Program-made: the position numbers and the translations under genes | Assembly (NCBI GenBank): GCA_017430235.1 | Contig: JAFRNH010000043.1 | Coordinates: 1-44,432 of the forward strand | Direction: 5' to 3' | Length of the DNA: 44,432 nt | Source: Paludibacteraceae bacterium | Lineage (GTDB): Bacteria > Bacteroidota > Bacteroidia > Bacteroidales > Paludibacteraceae | Shown: in pieces, positions 39,535 to 44,432 of the stretch | Numbering within the stretch: the first letter of the stretch is position 1 | How the letters are laid out: each line of letters starts with the position of its first letter | Notes under the pieces: model-generated | The model's database searches: none | Told to the model about the DNA's origin: nothing | The model's input: the letters and a program-made list of their open reading frames with translations, nothing else

Positions 39535-40482
39535 CTATTTCTCTATCGCCTTAATCTTATCCGCATACTTGCTCCAGCCTTTTGCGGTTTTGTATTTTTC
39601 CACACTTTCTGCAGGGACGTAGAGATGGAATGATTCTGGAATGTCGCAATACATAAATGAACTTTCGCTAACATTTGGTGGCGTAGATCTTAAAATAGTT
39701 ATGCTGGCCAGGGCTTCGCAAAATGCAAAAGCTCGCTCATCAATCGTCTTCACACTGCTTGGAATGGTTACGCTGGTCAGACCTTTGCATGCTCCAAAAG
39801 CCCCTCTTCCAATTATTTCCACATTGTTGGAGATCGTTACGTCGGTTAGGCTGTCGCAGTACATAAAAGCACCCGGACCAATCGTGTTCACACTATTAGG
39901 AATGACATATTTGCCTTTTGTTCCTATGGGGTACTGGATTAACGTTTTCTTTGGGGCATCAAACAGCACTCCGTTTTCGGAACAATAGTGCGAATTGTCT
40001 TTTGCCACATTGATGCTTTTGAGATTCTTGCCCCAAAAAGGACACTCTCCAATTGTCTTCACGCTCTTGGGAAGGGATACGTTAGTAAGGCCTCCGCACG
40101 ACCCAAAAGCAGCTTCTTTAATCTTTGTTACGCCGTTGGGGATGATCACGTTGGTTAGACTATCACAACCTTCAAATGCTCTTTCCCCAATCGTCTTCAC
40201 ACTGCTTGGAATGATTACGCTGGTTAGACTTGTGCACCACCCAAAAGCCTCGTCGCCAATGCTCGTCACTTTATATTCTTTACCTGCGAATGTCACACTT
40301 TGGGGTATTTTCACATCGCCTGAAATTTTTTCACTTCGCTTTGAAACCGTCGCTTCATTTCTTGCAACCTCATACTTTAATGTCTTCCCTTCATAAGTAA
40401 ACTCAAACGTCTTGTTTCTCTGCACCTGCATACAGCTTGTGAAGAACAATGCGAATAATAAAATGGTAAAAATATTTTTCAT
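39535..40482 (-). CDS. BspA-like leucine-rich-repeat lipoprotein
   Basis: A 315-residue lipoprotein from the ATG at 40482, chosen because MKNIFTILLFALFFTSC is a perfect lipoprotein signal with lipobox FTSC; the frame extends 24 codons upstream without such a feature. About six repeats of roughly 23 residues follow (for example IPSSVKTIGERAFEGCDSL), the LRR_5/BspA type. The tail, with LYVPAESVEKYKTAKGWSKYADKI, is typical of such proteins in Bacteroidales. They are surface-exposed and often bind host or neighbouring-cell proteins; the ligand here is unknown. It is a single gene, convergent with 38180. Confidence 0.88.
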   Translation of the reverse strand: MKNIFTILLFALFFTSCMQVQRNKTFEFTYEGKTLKYEVARNEATVSKRSEKISGDVKIPQSVTFAGKEYKVTSIGDEAFGWCTSLTSVIIPSSVKTIGERAFEGCDSLTNVIIPNGVTKIKEAAFGSCGGLTNVSLPKSVKTIGECPFWGKNLKSINVAKDNSHYCSENGVLFDAPKKTLIQYPIGTKGKYVIPNSVNTIGPGAFMYCDSLTDVTISNNVEIIGRGAFGACKGLTSVTIPSSVKTIDERAFAFCEALASITILRSTPPNVSESSFMYCDIPESFHLYVPAESVEKYKTAKGWSKYADKIKAIEK

Positions 40483-40918
40483 TGCAACTGATATTAATGA
40501 AGACAAAAATACCGAAATTTTCTGTTTGGCTGACGATTTCTGCAAATTTTTCAAAAATCACCGCCCCATTAGTTATTCGACGGAATCCATGCCCCAAACA
40601 AATTCACAACGACTTTCCTTGTGTCTTTTTGTGAATCAGTTAATGAAATATCCCCTGATTTAATTAAATCTACTTTCCCTAACTGCTACATTCCGTTAAA
40701 AAAATGTAGTCTTGCGGTGATTATTCCGTTAAAAAAGTGTAAGGTTATGATTAGAATTTTATGCAATAAATTGAAAATGTGGTGATTATCTCCAAAATGT
40801 AAGCCTTTAGTTTTATTAGGGGCAAGGCAGGTTGGGAAAACTTGGTTGTCCTCCTGATTTGGTAATTTAGAAGTCAAGATATAAATTTGCATAAGGGGGT
40901 ACAATAATATAATAGTTT
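40483..40918. other. Intergenic region between the LRR lipoprotein and J-protein copy 4
   Basis: 436 bases without a convincing gene. A 19-base direct repeat (ATTCCGTTAAAAAA plus RTGTA, with one difference in the A run) occurs at 40690-40708 and 40723-40741. The right end holds promoter module D. Confidence 0.5.
40858..40889 (+). promoter_or_regulatory. Promoter module, copy D
   Basis: TTTG (40858-40861)-N20-TAAATTTG (40882-40889), with the same CAAGATA sequence before the -7 box as in copies A, C and E. It lies 29 bases before the J-protein start. The 28-bp palindrome is absent here. Confidence 0.8.
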
Positions 40919-41944
40919 ATGAATAGAAACGAAATCGCAAAACAATATAGGTTGCTGAGAAAAGCACGTACGATCCTTAGATTCCTCGAATATTGTCTAT
41001 GGATGGTTCTCCCCGCAGCATTGGGATTACAATTTGTAGAAATACCATCTAAATTTTTTGACGGATCAGTGATTTGGTTCGCGATTGATGGTGGCAAGAA
41101 TGTTAAGACGGACTGGATCATTTGGACTATATCATTCCTTTGGTTGTTTACCTTTATGGCTCTTGGTATTCTCAGTTTGATGTATGTGGAATTGGGGAAT
41201 CTTCGCCGTTGGATACTGTCCAAATTGTTTTTCACTAACTACATAGTTGGTCGTTACGAAAAGAAATGGGGTATGTCTTATGACCAGATAGAGTCTTATG
41301 TCTCTCATAGGGAGAAGTTGGGAGGTGATGATTCTATTTTATATCTATTCCCGTTTGTCAATCAGCTATGTCAGCTAAATAAAGGAGCCAGAGAGGAGCA
41401 GGAGACCTTCTTGTCTTCTCTTTTAAGTGAAGATGAGATACGAGATGTCTTTGAAAAGGAGTATTCAGACTCGCAGATGGAAGAAGCCATTCGGTTTTGG
41501 AATTGGCATAATTGTGATAATGGGGGGAAAATATCTTATGGCGAGTGGAAGGCTCTGATGGAACTTCTGTTCCAACTGGCAATTGTGTATGATGGCATCC
41601 ATAAAGATGAGTGGGAAATGTTGATGAGGAAAATGAAACAATTGGAGTATAATGTTGAGTATATCAGATATTTCAAAAAACGATACTCTCCTTTGTGTAC
41701 TGAATTTGACGATTATGAACGTAAGAGCACCTCGCCGCTAAACGAGTACTCCGCTGCCAGTTTGAAGCCCTATTATGCGGTACTCGGACTGGAGGAGGGT
41801 GCATCCTTCGAGGAGATTAGACAAGCCTATCATAACTTGGCCATGCAACACCATCCTGATTTGCCGAAGAATGCTGGCAGAATCGTGGAGTGCGAGGAGA
41901 TGATGATGAAAATCAACAATGCTTATGAACGACTTCGAAGATAG
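40919..41944 (+). CDS. DjlA-like membrane J-domain protein, copy 4
   Basis: A 341-residue member of the same family as the genes at 14301-17386, now on the + strand. N-terminus MNRNEIAKQYRLLRK; hydrophobic segments at about 25-42 and 64-90; TerB-like region with the altered motif VYDGIHKDEWEML; C-terminal J domain with HPD at 312-314. It has an insertion relative to the others around residue 203 (WHNCDNGGKISYGEWKAL). The membrane part is unlike any of the other copies. It is driven by promoter module D. Confidence 0.8.
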   Translation: MNRNEIAKQYRLLRKARTILRFLEYCLWMVLPAALGLQFVEIPSKFFDGSVIWFAIDGGKNVKTDWIIWTISFLWLFTFMALGILSLMYVELGNLRRWILSKLFFTNYIVGRYEKKWGMSYDQIESYVSHREKLGGDDSILYLFPFVNQLCQLNKGAREEQETFLSSLLSEDEIRDVFEKEYSDSQMEEAIRFWNWHNCDNGGKISYGEWKALMELLFQLAIVYDGIHKDEWEMLMRKMKQLEYNVEYIRYFKKRYSPLCTEFDDYERKSTSPLNEYSAASLKPYYAVLGLEEGASFEEIRQAYHNLAMQHHPDLPKNAGRIVECEEMMMKINNAYERLRR

Positions 41945-42008
41945 AAGGGACTTTGTAAGGTAATATCACATCTATTGTTATATGTTTCCCCCTTTTTCGG
42001 TTTAAAGA

Positions 42009-42040
42009 TTTGGAATTTTAATATACAAGATATACATTTG
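42009..42040 (+). promoter_or_regulatory. Promoter module, copy E
   Basis: TTTG (42009-42012)-N20-TACATTTG (42033-42040), with the GGTTTAAAGATTTGG lead-in and CAAGATA spacing of the other modules. Unlike the others it is 376 bases from the next start codon, with the structured RNA at 42186-42291 in between. Confidence 0.75.
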
Positions 42041-42185
42041 CATAAATGCGTCACCTGAATGTAGTTGAATGGTGGAAATTATAAAAATATAATTTACTAC
42101 AATATAAGTTATTGAGCTTAACGCTCCTATTCTCTTGCTATAAAATCTGGACAATTTTTGTGATGAGGGAATAAGCGATGCGGGA

Positions 42186-42291
42186 GGTTCACGCCTACGG
42201 GTGTGGACCGTTTCGTGCTTATTATCATCCCCGGTTTTCCAGAGCCATTAGCAATAATAAGCAAAAAAACGAACGGTTCACGCCTTTTTTT
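42186..42291 (+). ncRNA. Structured leader or small RNA with alternative hairpins and terminator
   Basis: Hairpin I pairs GGTTCACGCC (42186-42195) with GGTGTGGACC (42200-42209) across a C(UACG)G tetraloop. Hairpin II pairs GCTTATTAT (42217-42225) with ATAATAAGC (42254-42262). GGTTCACGCC occurs again at 42275-42284. The segment 42200-42216 can instead pair with 42269-42284, stacking on hairpin II to form a terminator followed by seven T's (42285-42291). Hairpin I and the terminator exclude each other, as in attenuators. Transcribed from module E this would be an RNA of about 245 nt. A simple terminator for copy 4 is the alternative. Confidence 0.55.
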
Positions 42292-42335
42292 CTGTTTGTA
42301 TCAAATCTGTTTTATGAAGGGTTCTATCAATTCAT

Positions 42336-42367
42336 TTCGTGGAATTTTTGTTTTTTGTGTATCTTTG
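42336..42367 (+). promoter_or_regulatory. Candidate second promoter of J-protein copy 5
   Basis: TTCG (42336-42339)-N20-TATCTTTG (42360-42367), downstream of the terminator and about 50 bases before the ATG. It could make copy 5 independent of the upstream RNA. Confidence 0.5.
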
Positions 42368-42416
42368 TTTTTATATCAATGCGAGAGGAATATGGATAGG
42401 CGTATTATAAGAATTT

Positions 42417-43325
42417 ATGGTCATGAAGAAAGATGAAATTGTAAAACAATATAGACTGATAAGGGTATTTCGTCCTATTCTCAGATTCCTTGAAATAGGT
42501 ATTAAATGGTTTGTTCTCCCATTCCTGGGGTGTGTTATCTTGTATGTCACCATATTCAACCATGCACTTCCATTTGTGATGTATGGTATTTATGCTTTTT
42601 CCCTTAGTGGGTTTGTTGAGGATATAAATGCACCTCAAACTAATCGTTTTCTTCGATATTATGAGGAAAAATGGGGTATGTCTTATGACCAGATAGAGGA
42701 TTATGTCTCTTGTAGAGAGAAGTTGGGAGGTGATGATTCTATTTCATACCTGCTACCTCATATCAGTAAGTTATGTCAGCTGAACGAAGGAGCAAAAGAG
42801 GAGCAGAAGACATTCCTGTCGGCTTTTTTAAGTGAAGATGAAATAGAGGATGTTTTTGATAAGGAGTATTCCGATGCGCAGATGGAGAAGTCTTATCAAT
42901 ATTGGAGGGAAAAAGATATAGGAGAGAGAAAGGATCTTGTGAACTTTTTGTTCAAGCTGACCATTTTGGAGGACGGCATCCACAATGACGAATGGAACCT
43001 ATTGATACAGATAATGGCGCAATTGAAGTTTAACAGCCGTTACATCGAATATTTTAAAGATCGATACTACTCCTTGCGTACCGAATTTGACGATTACGAA
43101 CGTAAGAGTACCTCGTCGCAGGGAGAGTACTCCACTGCCAGTTTAGAGTCCTATTATGCAGTGCTCGGAGTGGAGAAGGAGGCATCCATCGAGGAGATCA
43201 AACGGGCGTATCACGAATTGGCTATGCAGCACCACCCCGACCTGCCTAAGAATGCCGATCGGAAAGAAGAGTGCGAGGCAAAGATGATGGAGATTAATGA
43301 GGCATACGAGAAGGTGAGAGGGTGA
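42417..43325 (+). CDS. DjlA-like membrane J-domain protein, copy 5
   Basis: A 302-residue copy; ATG 42417 is used, and ATG 42423 ([11 protein letters not shown]) is equally likely. It is the shortest of the family because the membrane region is reduced to about residues 30-70 ([17 protein letters not shown] and [13 protein letters not shown]). The TerB-like motif is [10 protein letters not shown] and the J domain has HPD at 273-275. From about residue 186 the DNA is about 94% identical to copy 6. It precedes copy 6 by 18 bases. Confidence 0.8.
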   Translation: MVMKKDEIVKQYRLIRVFRPILRFLEIGIKWFVLPFLGCVILYVTIFNHALPFVMYGIYAFSLSGFVEDINAPQTNRFLRYYEEKWGMSYDQIEDYVSCREKLGGDDSISYLLPHISKLCQLNEGAKEEQKTFLSAFLSEDEIEDVFDKEYSDAQMEKSYQYWREKDIGERKDLVNFLFKLTILEDGIHNDEWNLLIQIMAQLKFNSRYIEYFKDRYYSLRTEFDDYERKSTSSQGEYSTASLESYYAVLGVEKEASIEEIKRAYHELAMQHHPDLPKNADRKEECEAKMMEINEAYEKVRG

Positions 43326-43343
43326 GTTATTAATATTATATAG

Positions 43344-44432
43344 ATGAGTGTTATGAAGAAGGAAGAAATTTTAAATGAGCATATTTGGGTGATGCCATTG
43401 CATGCGATTTTTCGTGTGCTGGATAAACTGCTTCGTGTGCTGGATAAACTGCTTCATGTGTTGAGTAGACTACTTGGTGTTATAATGAACCTAATGCACG
43501 TTCTTTTATTATTTTTAGTTTACATTGTAGCTTACGTGATTTCTTTTTGGTTGGCGCTGTCTCCAATATGGATTTTGATTCTATTGGTTGTTAATTTGTT
43601 ACCTGCCGTTGGTTTGCATGGTGTAGTTGGGTTCAGTGTTTTTTTGGTAGTTATATGTGTTGCTTTCGTTATAACTAAATACTTTATATCAAGTAAACTA
43701 TATACAAAAATAGTTGATATAATATTCGATAAACTTTTCTCGTTCTCGTGGCATAGTCCATTATTGGATCGAATCAGACTTTCGCGACATATTAATCCAA
43801 ATCTTTCGGGTCGATTTTTGCAACACTACGAAAAGAGATGGGGCATGACAAATGAAGATATAAAGGATTACATCTCCCATAGGGTACAGTTGGGAGGTGA
43901 TGTTTCCATTTCGCATCTATTGCCATTTGTCAGTCAGTTGTGCCAACTGAATAAAAACGCCAGAGAGGAACAAGAGATGTTTTTGTCGAATTTTCTTGGT
44001 GAAGATGAGATAGAGTATCTCTTCAATATGGAGTATTCGTACTCGCAAATGGAGCAGTCTTATCAGTATTGGAGGGGAAAAGAGATGGGCGAGAAGAAGT
44101 CTCTGATGGAACTTCTTTTCAAGTTCACCATTGAGCAGGACGGCATCCACAATGACGAATGGAAAATGTTGATGCAGATAATGGCGCAATTGAAGTTTAA
44201 CAGCCGTTACATCGAATATTTTAAAGATCGATACTACTCCTTGCGTACCGAGTTTGATGATTACGAACGTAAGAGCACCTCGTCGCAGGGAGAGTACTCC
44301 ACTGCCAGTTTAGAGTCTTATTATGCAGTGCTTGGAGTGGAGAAAGACGCATCCATCGAGGAGATTAAACGGGCGTATCACGAACTGGCCATGCAGCATC
44401 ACCCCGACCTCCCTAAGAATGCCAATCGGAAA
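43344..44432 (+). CDS. DjlA-like membrane J-domain protein, copy 6 (cut by window end)
   Basis: An open frame from ATG 43344 (or 43353, MKKEEILNEHI) to the end of the window, 363 codons so far, about 18 residues short of a complete J domain judging from copy 5. HPD is present near residue 353. The N-terminus has a threefold seven-residue repeat, VLDKLLR-VLDKLLH-VLSRLLG, an amphipathic Leu-rich helix not present in the other copies. It is followed by membrane spans (about 50-75 and 80-115), the TerB-like [10 protein letters not shown] motif and the J domain. It is cotranscribed with copy 5. Confidence 0.78.
   Translation, partial: MSVMKKEEILNEHIWVMPLHAIFRVLDKLLRVLDKLLHVLSRLLGVIMNLMHVLLLFLVYIVAYVISFWLALSPIWILILLVVNLLPAVGLHGVVGFSVFLVVICVAFVITKYFISSKLYTKIVDIIFDKLFSFSWHSPLLDRIRLSRHINPNLSGRFLQHYEKRWGMTNEDIKDYISHRVQLGGDVSISHLLPFVSQLCQLNKNAREEQEMFLSNFLGEDEIEYLFNMEYSYSQMEQSYQYWRGKEMGEKKSLMELLFKFTIEQDGIHNDEWKMLMQIMAQLKFNSRYIEYFKDRYYSLRTEFDDYERKSTSSQGEYSTASLESYYAVLGVEKDASIEEIKRAYHELAMQHHPDLPKNANRK

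Overview
The window looks like a chromosomal segment of a Bacteroidales-type Bacteroidota. The evidence is promoters of the TTTG-N19/20-TAnnTTTG type, very weak Shine-Dalgarno signals, TonB-dependent receptors, DUF4625-type lipoproteins, a SusC-like plug protein, a BspA-like leucine-rich-repeat lipoprotein and a GTP-type PEP carboxykinase. The genus cannot be fixed from what is visible. No rRNA, tRNA, CRISPR array or complete insertion sequence was seen.

Layout. 1-3824: heme genes on the + strand (end of hemD, hemB, hemL, hemG). 3905-5978: serC-serA on the - strand. 6448-10660: + strand peroxiredoxin, BtuB-like TonB receptor and ammonium transporter. 10736-14270: a - strand operon of a small His/Cys-rich membrane protein, a TonB receptor and two lipoproteins, probably for metal uptake. 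14301-17386: three tandem DjlA-like (membrane segments, TerB-like, C-terminal J domain) paralogues. 17651-18232: superoxide dismutase. 18233-30173: a 12-kb block of sulfur genes on the - strand. 30493-33307: a barrel-less TonB-plug protein and pckA. 33308-39178: an accessory region with a PIN toxin-antitoxin pair, DUF2442, tandem DUF1016 nucleases, membrane proteins and repeats. 39381-40482: a gene remnant and the leucine-rich-repeat lipoprotein. 40919-44432: three more DjlA-like paralogues, the last cut by the window end.

The most exciting part is the sulfur block. One apparent operon (25880 down to 18233) encodes a CysK-type synthase, a ThiS/MoaD-like sulfur carrier ending Gly-Gly-Gly-Ala-Phe, a MoeB/ThiF activating enzyme, a DsrE-like protein, TusA, a JAMM protease, a family 2 encapsulin shell with an inserted cyclic-nucleotide-binding-like domain, a cysteine desulfurase with a long disordered N-terminus (the expected cargo), and a MetY/CGS-like enzyme. 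A second operon (30173 down to 26113) encodes MetY, CysK, NadA, an Rrf2 regulator with four clustered cysteines and an unknown protein. Both promoters carry an AACCTACT-containing inverted repeat at the same distance (18 bp) from the -7 box, covering the -33 region, which suggests control by the local Rrf2 protein. I infer a system that moves cysteine sulfur into a protein shell and back out through a protein-thiocarboxylate route to cysteine or homocysteine. The parts are recognisable families; the combination and the direction of flow are inference.

Other structure not explained by genes: five copies of a promoter module with identical geometry, three preceded by a 28-bp palindrome; strong palindromes in frame inside both DUF1016 genes, one related to a neighbouring intergenic palindrome; and a leader or small RNA at 42186-42291 with two mutually exclusive hairpins, one ending in a terminator.
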